Positions 51,467-61,460 of a DNA stretch of 64,000 nt are shown piece by piece. Within the stretch, counting starts at the first letter, position 1. Each line of letters starts with the position of its first letter. The notes beneath the pieces were generated by a model that ran no database searches, was not told where the DNA came from, and saw only the letters and a list, made by a program, of their open reading frames with translations. The DNA comes from Bremia lactucae (Eukaryota; Oomycota; Peronosporomycetes; Peronosporales; Peronosporaceae), in the NCBI RefSeq assembly GCF_004359215.1, contig NC_090626.1, positions 574,108 to 638,107 on the forward strand, read 5' to 3'. The translations under genes were made by a program, and so were the position numbers.

Positions 51467-52680
51467 GTGACAAATGATATGTCACTTGGAGCCCTATTGG
51501 ACTGTGGAGCGTCGAATAACTTCATTCGTCGCCAGTCGCTAGAGGGTCGTGGGCTCAAATATGTTGAGCGCGACATCCCTCTAACGAGGATGACGGTGCG
51601 TCTAGCGACAGGCGCATTGATAAAAGTAATGAAACGCGTAGTGAAATGTCACTACACGTATAAAGATTTACAGTACGATGATAATCACATCGTACTGGAT
51701 TTGGATAACAAATTTAATGTCATCTTAGGTTTACCTTGGCTCAAAAAATATGAGCCAAGAATCAGCTGGCAGCATCGGTCCGTAAAAATGCCTGTCACTT
51801 GTTCATCAGATGGTCATCTATTGGACGCTTTGGAGCGTCCAAAAGCGTTTGGATGTACTATGAGTGAGTGCGATAGCCTCACTTGTGGTACGGTCGTTAG
51901 TACAACTGCACAAGATCACAGTGTGATTACTAAGCACACTGTGGAGTCAGCTGCCGGCGGCTGTGCTAATGCACAGGCAGCGCCGAAGGTCCACCACTCG
52001 AAAAGGTCGAGTGGATTGAGACATGAATGTACGCTTAGTGGGCGACATTCAAGGAGTATACCGGTTGCCCAAAAGGGACAACACGATGATCCTAGGTCGA
52101 GTAGAGAGTCGACCGTAGAGGACCCGACTGTGATAGCACAATCACACTCGGAAGACGTTGAGGGAAGAGGCCCCCACGTACTGAAGGAGAAATCTTCTTA
52201 AATAGTTGAAGTAACTAGACTTCAGTATTCCGAGGAATTGATCCCTTGGCAGCCTGTGGAAAAATTTCAGGAAGAAACCGAGACATTGAATGTCTTGGTT
52301 AATGACGGATCAAGAGTAGGCGCTTATACTCTTGATCTGTATGCGCCTCCGAATTTTACTTCGGAGATAGCTTGAATACCAACCCTAGAACCTAAGCGGT
52401 TCTTGAGAGATCTGCATGCTGGTAAAACCAAGCAGATCTGCTACTCGTCACAGAGAACGATAACGTAACCGACATTCGGCCAGCGGTAATTTTTGCAGAG
52501 AACGAACGGGTTTTCAGCAGCTCATCGATGGACGAAAGTGTCCTTGATGTGAAGACTCGTTTTGAGAGTTATACTACCCAATCCTGGGAGTCACTAAAGA
52601 CAAATCCTTTATACAAGAATCTGATTGAATTCAGGGATGTATTCCCTAAAACAGTTCAATGCGAGTTGCCTCAGGATTAA
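51467..52680 (+). pseudogene. E2 protease and linker
   Basis: Protease frame 51467-52201 as in copy 1 (LLDCGASNNFI). The linker continues past the stop, diverging from the hybrid after 52353: it has CTCCGAATTTTACTTCGGAG where E1 and the hybrid have a perfect palindrome. A frame break near 52435 and a TAA at 52677 interrupt it. Confidence 0.85.
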
Positions 52681-52739
52681 GGCACTCGACATGAGATCAA
52701 GCTCAAACCGGGCTCGAAGTACTGTGTCATGAAACAGTA

Positions 52740-53460
52740 GTCACTGACTCGTGAACAAGTACTTGCGATCGATAAATTCTTTATCAATTAATTAAATCGG
52801 GCCATGTGAGGGAGCCAACCTCCCCACATAGCTCTCCGACCTTCTGTGTGCCAAAGACCACAGGAGGGTGGCGGATAGTGCACGTATTCAATAAACTAAA
52901 TGCTGCAACGGTACCGGCCCAAACGCCGATACCTAGAAAGACGTAATCTTAGATGGTATGTCTGAGAATACCATATTTTCGTCTATAGATCGGATGGATA
53001 ACTTATGTCAGATCCTTATGCGTCAACGGGACATCCCGTACACAGCAGTGAGCACTCCCAGTGGGATGCTCTGGGAATGGCTGCTAATACCACAGGGGCT
53101 TACTAACGCCCCTGTGGTAGCCATTCCCCTGCAAAATTCAACAGATGCGAAACGAATCTGTTAAGACCGGTGCGAGAATTTGCACGGAGCTACTTTGACG
53201 ATGTATTCGTCCATAGCCGAGCCATGGACGGAAAGACAGACGTGGAAGTTCATAAAACTCACGTTCATCAGGTTCTTTCACTCATGCGAAAGCATAAGTT
53301 GTACGCAAATCTCAAGAAGTGTATATTCGCTGCAAGCGAAATACAATTTCTTGGGTGCATCGTCGGTAAACACGGCGTGCGCCCTGATCCCGAAAAGATT
53401 AAGGCACTCACCGACTGACCAGTTCCAGTCGATGTCAAGGACCTAGAAATTTCCTTGAAT
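52740..53460 (+). pseudogene. E2 reverse transcriptase
   Basis: RT with STPSGMLWEWLLIPQGLTNA, then a foreign stretch caused by a foldback insertion (53073-53128), and an intact catalytic box RSYFDDVFVHSRAMDG in the next frame, followed by KHKLYANLKKCIFAASEIQF and LGCIVGKHGVRPDPEK. Stops upstream (52679, 52738) and the insertion destroy the gene although the catalytic motif survives. Confidence 0.88.
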
Positions 53461-53471
53461 TAGCGACGTAC

Positions 53472-54080
53472 TTGCACAAGTACTCACGCAATTATGCCGA
53501 GATGGAAGTTCATCGCTCTCGTCTCTTGAAAAAAAAAGACGAGAAATGGTTATGGAACGCTGATTGTCAGCGTTCCTTTGAAGGTACTAAGGAAAACTTT
53601 ATCCAATCGCACATCTTGGCGATTGCAGATCAAGACAGACCATTCCATATGGTCTGTGACGCCAGCGATTTCGCAATCGGCTGTGCGTAAATGCAATACG
53701 ATACAGATGGCGCGTCGTCTGTTACCAATCGCGTCAGTCGCAACCAGCTGAACGCGTTACCCAGTGCATGACAAGGAACTCCTTGCCATGAAATATGCAC
53801 TGTCTAAATTAAAGGTCAATCTCCTCGGAGATAAACCGTTCATCGTATATACGGACCATGCGTCGTTACGCACGGCCGTAAATAGCCCACCCTTCTCGCA
53901 AAGAATGGCGAGGTGGCTATCCTTCTTCGCGTAAGATAATTTCTCCTTGGATAATAAACCAGGACGACTTAATGTCGTCGCTGATGCAATATCACACCGA
54001 CCCGATTCGAGTCAGCTGCGCATTCCCTCAGTGGAAATAATTCCACTGTTGCAACACTCATTTCAAGTGTTCTGTCATCA
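53472..54080 (+). pseudogene. E2 RNase H
   Basis: HKYSRNYAEMEVHRSRLLKK, then ILAIADQDRPFHMVCDASDF (catalytic Asp), HDKELLAMKYALS-like residues near 53770 and YTDHASLRTAV near 53860. A stop follows FAIGCA. E1 lacks most of this segment. Confidence 0.85.
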
Positions 54081-54083
54081 ACC

Positions 54084-55440
54084 TTGTTTGATGACATAAA
54101 GAAAGCCTACGCAGAAGATAAGGGTCCACTGCGTTTATTGGATCATCTGATGAATCCATCCGATAATACTTTTAAAGATTTACCAGCTTTATATCGATCG
54201 TCATCCGATCGACACACAACACGCAACGGCATATTGTATTACACAGCAGGTGCAGGCGACACTCCACGTGTCGTCGTCCCAAATCCCAATGATTTGCGCT
54301 TGCGAATCATGTATGAGTGTCACGATGCACCAACAAGTGGGCATGGTGGACGTGAGAGAACTTAACTCTCAGTAAGTCGCGACTTTTATTGGCCGCGCCA
54401 GCATCAGTTCAAGCGCAAGTACATTCGGGCTTTCGAAGTATGACAACGGGTGAAGCCCAGCCCTTCATCCCGTGCACCTCTCCAACCTCTACCACTACCA
54501 GCAGAATGTTGGCAGTCCGTATCTATGGACCTCATCTTCGGATTTAACAAAGACGATCACAAAAACACTTGAATCCTCGTTTTTGTAGACAGATTCAGCA
54601 AGATGGTAGATTTTGCTGCAGTGCCAGAGTCTATCACGGCTCCGGACTGTGCCCGTGTCTCTATTGACGCGGTATTCAATTCCACGGCTTACCCCGTAAA
54701 CTGGTCTCGGAAAGAGGTCCACGGTTTACGGCGGAGTTTTGGCAATCCGTGTTTCGATATCTCGGAACACGGTTGACTATGTCAACTTCTGATCAACCGG
54801 AGACGGATGGTCGGACGGAACGAGTAAATCGCGTCCTCGAAGATATACTTCAAGGTTACGTCCAATCGTATCCGAATTGGGACGACTATTTTTCCGATGG
54901 TCGAATTCGCCCTCAACAATTCGGTGCATGCGTCTACAACGCGTACCCACCCAATTAGAGGTATCCTCTAGTCTAAGGGGGGGGACTCGCACGAGCAAAG
55001 CCTTTCCGGCTCATGCTCATCACGCGTCGAAGTTACCAACGACGCGAGTGATATCGATGTCGAAGCAATCGACATCGAAGATGAGAAGATCTCATGGCAG
55101 TACGCACAAAGCGCACTAAAATAGACAAAATAATGGGTCAGCAGAAGAATTTCTGCTGGCTCCAGAATCAGTAGTCCGTTTCGTACAGGATTCCATTGCT
55201 AACGCAGCGAGCCGTCAGAAATGGAACGCAGACAAGCATGGAAGTGCAAACGTTAATTCATTTAAAGTTAATGACTTAGTACTACTCTCTACGGTAAGCT
55301 TACCTAAGCGTGTAGTCACTAATGTGGGTAGCAGTAAACTGCTAATAAGTTCATGGGCCTTTACGTGTTCTGCATCGCAGAGGCAACGCCTACACAATAG
55401 AATTGCCACGTAGAATGCAAACGCATCCTTTCCTTTAACA
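54084..55440 (+). pseudogene. E2 integrase
   Basis: Zinc region 54265-54450 (LRLRIMYECHDAPTSGHGG; the CEVCQR motif is mutated). The core 54500-54960 has SMDLIFGF (first Asp), a degraded second-Asp region, and SDQPETDGRTERVNRVLEDI with the catalytic Glu. The C-terminal region 55080-55440 resembles 19500-19870 of E1 and stops being recognisable after ATGCAAACGCATCC. Confidence 0.8.
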
Positions 55441-56497
55441 CCGCATCAGTTACCTCTCCTAGAAGCTTATTCATTCAGTGTCTGCGCAAAGCTACTGACT
55501 TTGCGTATCCGTCAAATAATCAATGCTGACGTCTTACCAACCAGGTTTTGCTCAAAATAAATTATTTTGAACACCATCTTATAAAAAAGGATCATAATGT
55601 TCCCCTAGAAGAGAGGTCGCTAGCGCTGAAAGCGATTTAAGTTCAAACCCTATTTTTTAATCAGTGGACCATTATCAAAGAAAACTGTGCACATTTTGCT
55701 CGCCATCACGGCAAAGCGAGTCATAGACCTGGTCAAAGTCTTGAACACGAGATCAGTAAAGATTATTGTCAAGAATCCTGAACTTCAAAGACTCTACTTC
55801 CCATTTTGCTCGATATTTTATAATTATAAAGATAATTTTACTGTCGGCAACACTAGGCTCCATTCCCCTGCTGCGCTTCCACAATTTTCGGAGTCAGAAA
55901 TAGGCGGTACGTGTCTTGAACGTCTTAATCGCTTCACCACTTTGCGGCTTCATGGGTCTTTTGATTGTCTAGCATCGGCTTTGGCACAGCAGATAGCAAT
56001 AGCTAGTACTTAAAGAAAAAGAAAACCGGTATGGAAACATTCCTTTTTAATATAGCCACACCCCTCAAAAAGCAAAAGAAAACTACTACTAATAATAGGA
56101 AAGGTATTGCCACCCCCATTAACACTGAACAATATTTTTGCGCTTATTTCAGGGTGTGTATCGCTACAACTTCGCCAACATTTATATGCGCTTGTTTTAA
56201 CCTTCTTGATTGCAGGTCCCAAATCTTCGATTTTGTGGCACTTGTTCCGTCCTTTCAATGTACTCAAACGGTGACGGATCGCGTTTGGTATTCTTTGATC
56301 CATTGGCCGTCCACATGTAGCCACTGAGGCCGGATCATTTATCGATGTGCTTGAAATAGATCGTTTTTGGCGTATCTTTGAGCCCTTGCTTCTGTACCCA
56401 CCACCATGAGCGCAAGCAAGCCAAAAGTTCTGCTGTCTCGCCGGTTCTTACTGTTGTGTGGTATAATCAGTATTTTTTCTAAAGTACTACGAATTCT

Positions 56498-56555
56498 GGG
56501 AGTGCCCACTACTATGTACGGGATGTCCCGTTCACGCATAAGGATCTGATAAATA
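56498..56555 (-). repeat. Family E reverse-transcriptase scrap
   Basis: Minus-strand residues ILMRERDIPYIVVGTP match YQILMREQDIPYTAVSTPSG in E1, H and E2. It is flanked by unrelated sequence. Confidence 0.7.
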
Positions 56556-56607
56556 GTGAATTAATTTATTATTAGGTGTATTAACAACTTTTTATAACAT
56601 AAGAACA

Positions 56608-56743
56608 ATTGAATATTTTAATACTTTTGCTGCTATTTCTAGTGTTAATTTTTCTTAAATCATATATTAAGTATTTTTGATATATGCTCTCTTGAAAAAA
56701 AACTAAAAACAGAAATAGCAGCAAAAGTACTAAAATATTCAAT
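56608..56743. repeat. Foldback repeat with 33-bp arms
   Basis: Arms 56608-56640 and 56711-56743 are inverted copies with one mismatch, separated by 70 bp of AT-rich sequence. There is no coding content and no obvious target-site duplication. It may be a small foldback element or a product of strand switching. Confidence 0.8.
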
Positions 56744-57274
56744 TTCGGAATTTGTAGGCCTTCGTGCGTAATTTCTTCGTTGAATACCCTTTTTGAGATG
56801 CAATGCCTCCTCCGCTTCCTCATGGGTCTCATAAATGAGCTCTAGGGGTGGAGCAAGCAGCATGATGAAGACCGAGAGTGTCGTCGAACCACGAATAATA
56901 ACTAAATCTACGCCAGCTAGTGGCTTCATTGCGGCAAATCTCCTTGACCTTGCTACTCAGGTTACAGGATTTAATCTCACGGGAATTGTGATATTTTTTA
57001 CGCAGGTACCTCGAGATAATTTTCGCTTAGCAAGCAGATTCTCGCTTGGACAGCAAAGGCGGTATCACGGTTTGCATCCGCGTTGGATAATGAGTTGTAA
57101 ATAAAGCTTCAATACCAGTATAAATGCACCGTAGAAAACTGACTGCGCCATGAGCACTGAGTCTTCTTGAAGAAATATAATGAATTGGTAGCAGGCCACA
57201 AAATAGCAATTTATGTACTGTTTTTAATAATCCCAACTATATCTAAAAAAATCGTTCACGTCCAAGACTGTATA

Positions 57275-57715
57275 TGTAGCGGGGCACTACGACTTGTACT
57301 GCTTCAGTTGCGAGTGGTGCCTTACGTTATTTCACGTACACTAGTACGTGCAGAGGAAGACTCCTTTTTAAGGTAACTAGCTTAAAGAGGGTTAAATGAA
57401 TACTGTACTAATATATTAAGTATCTCTTCTTTCTATCTGTTAACGATAACTTAATTATAAACTAATACTAAACATGCAACTGAAATCATATCTTATCTTA
57501 TCTTATCTTATCTTATCTGTCTCTCTCTTTTGTTTACATCTACAGTTGATTAGTCTGCGGGATGAATTGATATAACTGCCTATACCTATTTATGGATAAG
57601 ATTTCTGAACATTATTATTTAAAATAATATCCTCCAAATATTATCTACCTTCAAGATAATATATTTGTTAATAACCTTTAAGTGTTAATTTCATGTAACA
57701 ATGCACCCCGTTACA
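57275..57715 (-). repeat. 3' LTR of H
   Basis: 441 bp, ends TGTAACG... and ...CGCTACA on the minus strand. It contains a TCTTA repeat (about 57487-57515), longer here than in the other LTR. Confidence 0.88.
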
Positions 57716-57730
57716 TTACCCCTCCCTTAA
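57716..57730 (-). promoter_or_regulatory. Polypurine tract of H
   Basis: Minus strand TTAAGGGAGGGGTAA directly before the 3' LTR, the priming site for plus-strand DNA. Confidence 0.75.
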
Positions 57731-57794
57731 ACGACAATCACTCTGACTGTCATTGGATGGAGTGGTCACTATGTGACCACTTAATTTAAAAACG

Positions 57795-58514
57795 GTGTTG
57801 ATTGGTCAGCATCATCATTTCAAATTCCATCGCATGAAGAACAAACTCATACGGGGTGTTGATAGTGCTGCGCCTTCGGCTGCGGTTGCAGCCGCGGGTA
57901 ACGCACTGTTATCTCTTGCGGCAGACGGAACGTCTGGCGTAGTGTCTTCCACTCGCACAACACTAGATGTTGCGAGTGCACGTGGTGAATCACCACGTGA
58001 ATACGACCCCTCTTTGGAGGTCGACTACGAGTGCGAGTCGGATGAAGTGGCCGACTCGGGGAGAATGGAGCAGTCGCCTGATATCCGTCAGGCGGCTGAC
58101 TATGAGCCTTCGAAGGAAAGGGGTCATTCTGATCGACGTGGGAACAGTCTATCTGGATCCGACGATGAGGATGATCCCTCATCGCCCGTACGATCTCCCG
58201 TACAGTCTCCCATTCGGTCACCTGCACGTGTCTCTGTGCAAGGTGACGACGATGGCGTAAGGCATCGTAAGAAAAGTTCTTGTGGTACCCCTGCTTCAGT
58301 GGGTACCACTCAGGGGAGTGAAGACAGTAAAATGTCTCATCTCGCGCCGAAAAAGAAGCCGTGGCTTGTGCCAGAACGGCTAATCAATAGCTTGTCTGGA
58401 GAAACTACTCCTCACAATAAATATCCCTTAGTTATTGCGACAAAGCTACATGGCCTTTATCCCAGCGCGAAGAACTTTCGCGCTGAGGAAGATTTTTATC
58501 TATGTTTTTCTTAA
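57795..58514 (+). CDS. Antisense ORF of H with DPSLxVDY motif
   Basis: 239 codons on the strand opposite to pol, between the chromodomain and the 3' LTR, starting 80 bp from the LTR. The N-terminus is Ala-rich. YDPSLEVDYECESDEV matches the antisense ORF of G. A Ser/Pro repeat follows (SSPVRSPVQSPIRSPARV), then a basic SKMSHLAPKKKPWLVPERL module also found in element F. After a frameshift near 58500 coding-like sequence continues (AFIRNVKDIEHEAWLQKLNA, KFEKRTPTGAKYKLHRLS) to about 58720, with one TAG, so the ancestral protein was about 300 aa. The C-terminal third looks folded. No known domain is recognised. Transcription from the 3' LTR outward-reading side would be needed, which is inference. 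Confidence 0.6.
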   Translation: MLIGQHHHFKFHRMKNKLIRGVDSAAPSAAVAAAGNALLSLAADGTSGVVSSTRTTLDVASARGESPREYDPSLEVDYECESDEVADSGRMEQSPDIRQAADYEPSKERGHSDRRGNSLSGSDDEDDPSSPVRSPVQSPIRSPARVSVQGDDDGVRHRKKSSCGTPASVGTTQGSEDSKMSHLAPKKKPWLVPERLINSLSGETTPHNKYPLVIATKLHGLYPSAKNFRAEEDFYLCFS

Positions 58515-58695
58515 GCATCGATGGTTTAGTGGCAACAATAAGCGAGATAAAGTCTCGCTAATACAAGCCTAGAGCGCGTTCATTCGCAATGTCAAAGACA
58601 TTGAACACGAAGCCTGGCTTCAAAAACTAAACGCGAATCGCGTTAAGTTTGAGAAACGAACTCCAACCGGTGCAAAGTATAAATTGCATCGGTTG

Positions 58696-59537
58696 TCACG
58701 TGAGGCTGGGCTTCCATGCCTCACGTGGGGTGATCCCAGTCCGTGTTGTGTTGACAACTCGAAGAGGGTAAAAGGGGATGTCTATTCCCTTTCTTCGCCC
58801 TGGCGAAGGGCTCGCATCTCTATTGAGATGCGTGAAGCGATTGACGTTTTGCAATCGATTTACATGCGCCAGGGGCGCGTTTTTTCGATGAGCCTTCTGA
58901 ACCATCGGGTGGGTCTTGTCATACTGACGGACGAGGCCCTCAACGTCAGCAACCAGCTGGGGACGAGGCTCCCAGCTGTCATGTGAAGGTCGATAACCAC
59001 GCCAGCGAATAAGATAACTCGTTCGCTGCCCCTTCACATCACGGGTGTTCTGGATACGTTCCACAAGAAAACGCTGATCATCGTGGGAATCCACCAAATG
59101 TTGTGGTGGAGGAGGGAAAATTTGATCCGAACCGTGTGTCGTATCTAATGTCGAGGATCGACAAAAACGATCACTTCCTCCATGATTTGGAGGAGAGACT
59201 TGACCACGAGCGCGGCAAGCGTCGCTCGTTGGAGCAGACGGTGCAGTCTCACCATATCGAGCAGTTGGAAGAGACCGTTCGAAGAGTGCGTACTCCATGT
59301 TGGAGTACGAACGGAAATATCATGCTGTTCGCGATGAGCTGTCGTCAGCTCATCGCAGTTTCGAGGATATTCGGAACCGGCATGAGAAACTTCAGGTTCA
59401 ACATGAGAATCTGGCTTGCGATCACAAGAATCCTTTCGGGATTCTTGAAAAGGGTGGTCAAATCCGTCCTCAGATAAAGCCGCGTACTGATGGTACGGAC
59501 TGAGCCGACCAACGTAAAACGTAGGATGCGTTCGCAT
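58696..59537 (-). pseudogene. H integrase C-terminus and intact chromodomain
   Basis: Starts THPTFYVGRLSPYHQYAAL (integrase end), then in the next frame (59298-58696, 200 codons) a Pro-rich tether and a complete chromodomain: QRFLVERI, RTSYLIRWRGYRPSHDSWEP and DVEGLVRQYDKTHP. The Y-x-x-x-W...W pattern of the methyl-lysine cage is kept. The frame extends beyond it to 58696 with no further domain. The integrase catalytic core that should precede this is deleted at about 59541. Confidence 0.85.
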
Positions 59538-59540
59538 CCT

Positions 59541-59568
59541 AGGGTCTATCTCCTACGAGATAGACCCT
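59541..59568. repeat. Perfect 12-bp-stem hairpin at the integrase deletion scar
   Basis: Arm AGGGTCTATCTC, loop CTAC, arm GAGATAGACCCT. It lies exactly between the integrase C-terminus and RNase H remnants, where about 1.6 kb present in E2 is missing. Confidence 0.85.
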
Positions 59569-59579
59569 AAATTTAGCCA

Positions 59580-60610
59580 ATGCATATTTCATGGCAAGGA
59601 GTTCCTAGTCATGCACTGGGTAATTGCGTTCAGCTGGTTGCAGCTGACGAGATTGGTAACAGACGACGCGCTCCGCGCCGTCTGTATCGTAGTGCATTAA
59701 CGCGCAGCCGAATTCGAAATCGCTGACGTCACGGACCACGTGGAATGGTCTGTCTTGATCTGCAATTGCCACGATGAGCGATTGCATCAAGCTTTGCTTG
59801 ATACTTCAAACGAACGCTGACAATCAGCGTTCCATAATTATTTCTCATCTTTTTTCAATAAACGAGAGAGATGAACTATCATCTCTGCATAATTGCGAGA
59901 GTACTTGTGCAAGAACGCTGCTAAAACAAGGAATTTTCTAAGTCCTTGACATCGACTAAAATTGGCCAGTCGGTGGTTGCCTTGATCTTTTCGGATCAGG
60001 GCGCACGCCGTGTTTACCGACGATGCACCCAAGAAATGGTATTTCGCTTGCAGCGAATATACACTTCTTGAGATTTGCGTGCAACTTATGCTTTCGCATA
60101 AGTGTAAGAACCTGATGAACGTGAATTTATGAACTACCACGTCTGTCTTTCCGTCCATGGCTCGGCTATGGACGAATACATCGTCAAAATAACTCCGTGC
60201 ATATTCTCGCACCGGTCTCAACAGATTCGTTTCGCATCTGTTGGATGTTGCAGGGGAATGGCTGCTAATACCACAGGGGCGTTAGTAAGCCCCTGTGGCA
60301 TTAGCAGCCATTCCCAGAGCATCCCACTGTAAGTGCTCACTGCTGTGTACGGGATGTCCCGTTCACGCATAAGGATCTGACATAAGTTATCCATCCGATC
60401 TATAGACGAAAATATGGTATTCTCAGACATACCATCTAAGATTACGTCTTTCTAGGTATCGGCGTTTGGGCCGGTACCGTTGCAGCATTTAGTTTATTGA
60501 ATACGTGCACTATCCGCCACCCTCCTGTGGTCTTTCGCACACAGAAGGTCGGAGAGCTATGTGGGGAGGTTGACTCCCTCACATGGCCCGATTTAATTAA
60601 TTGATAAAGA
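59580..60610 (-). pseudogene. H reverse transcriptase and truncated RNase H
   Basis: RT reads QILMRERDIPYTAVSTYSG and WEWLLMPQGLTNA, then nonsense residues from a 27-bp foldback (60254-60315), then the intact catalytic box RSYFDDVFVHSRAMDG. RNase H starts AIADQDRPFHVVRDVSDFEF (the catalytic Asp context VCDAS is changed to VRDVS) and ends at the deletion near 59580. Confidence 0.88.
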
Positions 60611-60655
60611 ATTTATCGATCGCAAGTACTTGTTCACGAGTCAGTGACTACTGTT

Positions 60656-61360
60656 TCATGACACAGTACTTCGAGCCCGGTTTGAGCTTGAGCTCATGTC
60701 GAGTGCCTTAATCCTGAGGCAACTCGCATTGAATTGTTTTAGGGAATACATCCCTGATTCAATCAGATTCTTGTATAAAGGATTTGTCTTTAGTGACTCC
60801 CAGGATTGGGTAGTATAACTCTCAAAACGAGTCTTCGCATCAAGGACACTTTCGTCCATCGATGAGCTGCTGAAAACCCGTTCGTTCTCTGCAAAAATTA
60901 CCGCTGACCGAATGTCAGTCACGTTATCGTTCTCTGTGTCGAGTACGCAGATCTGCTTGGTTTTACCACCATGCAGATCTCTCAAGAACCGCTTAGGTTC
61001 TAGGGTCGGTATTTGAGCTATCTCCGAAGTTAAATTCGGAGGCGCATACAGATCAAGAGTATAAGCGCCTACTCTTGATCCGTCATTAACCAAGACATTC
61101 AATGTCTCGGTTTCTTCCTGAAATTTTTCCACAGGCTGCCAAGGGATCAATTCCTCGGAATGCTGAAGTCTAGTTACTTCAACTATTTGAGAAGATTTCT
61201 CCTTCAGTACGTGGGGACCTCTTCCCTCAACGTCTTCCGAGTGCGATTGTGCTATCACAGTCGGGTCCTCTACGGTCGACTCTCTACTCGACCTAGGATC
61301 ATCGTGTTGTTCCTTTGGGGCAACCGGTATACTCCTTGATGTCGCCCGCCAGGCGTCCAT
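60656..61360 (-). pseudogene. H pol linker
   Basis: A 234-codon open stretch, hydrophilic, with TLNVLVNDGSRVGAYTLDLY, APPNLTSEIAQIPTLEPKRF and SVLDAKTRFESYTTQSWES. It is the intact counterpart of the crossover region: here the E1 palindrome is imperfect (CTCCGAATTTAACTTCGGAG on the minus strand). Confidence 0.8.
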
Positions 61361-61460
61361 TCATGTCTCAATCCACTCGACTTCTTCGAGTGGTGGACCT
61401 TCGGCGCTGCCTGTGCATTAGCACAGCCGCCGGCAGCTGACTCCACAGTGTGATTAGTAA

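Larger units (their letters stand above)
34789..52331 (+). repeat. Tandem segmental duplication, copy 2
   Basis: Second copy of the unit described at 17147. It starts inside a hybrid gypsy element (E2 sequence to the left, E1 sequence to the right) and ends inside E2, whose own 3' half continues from 52332. It contains no N run. Position 43264 alone stands where copy 1 has 100 Ns. Confidence 0.93.
49780..55440 (+). mobile_element. Ty3/gypsy element E2, defective, no 3' LTR
   Basis: LTR 49780-50217, primer-binding site 50220-50235, gag 50240-51349, protease 51467-52201, linker, RT, RNase H, integrase and integrase C-terminus ending near 55440. The chromodomain and 3' LTR are missing. The half to the right of 52332 is unique and represents the undisturbed E2 3' half. 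Confidence 0.85.
55441..57269. other. Low-information region between E2 and H
   Basis: Short frames on both strands (for example 55687-56013 + and 56010-56324 -) lack recognisable domains. Two items stand out: a 58-bp family E reverse-transcriptase scrap on the minus strand (about 56498-56555) and a foldback structure (56608-56743). Nothing else can be supported. Confidence 0.5.

Noticed and set aside
17147..52331. Duplicate treated as two independent insertions of similar elements
   Set aside because: Order, orientation, flanks and even the non-transposon segment with the effector are identical. Independent insertions could not reproduce that.
57487..57530. TCTTA microsatellite as a possible regulatory repeat or CRISPR-like array
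   Set aside because: It is a simple 5-bp repeat inside an LTR, with different copy number in the partner LTR. There are no spacers.
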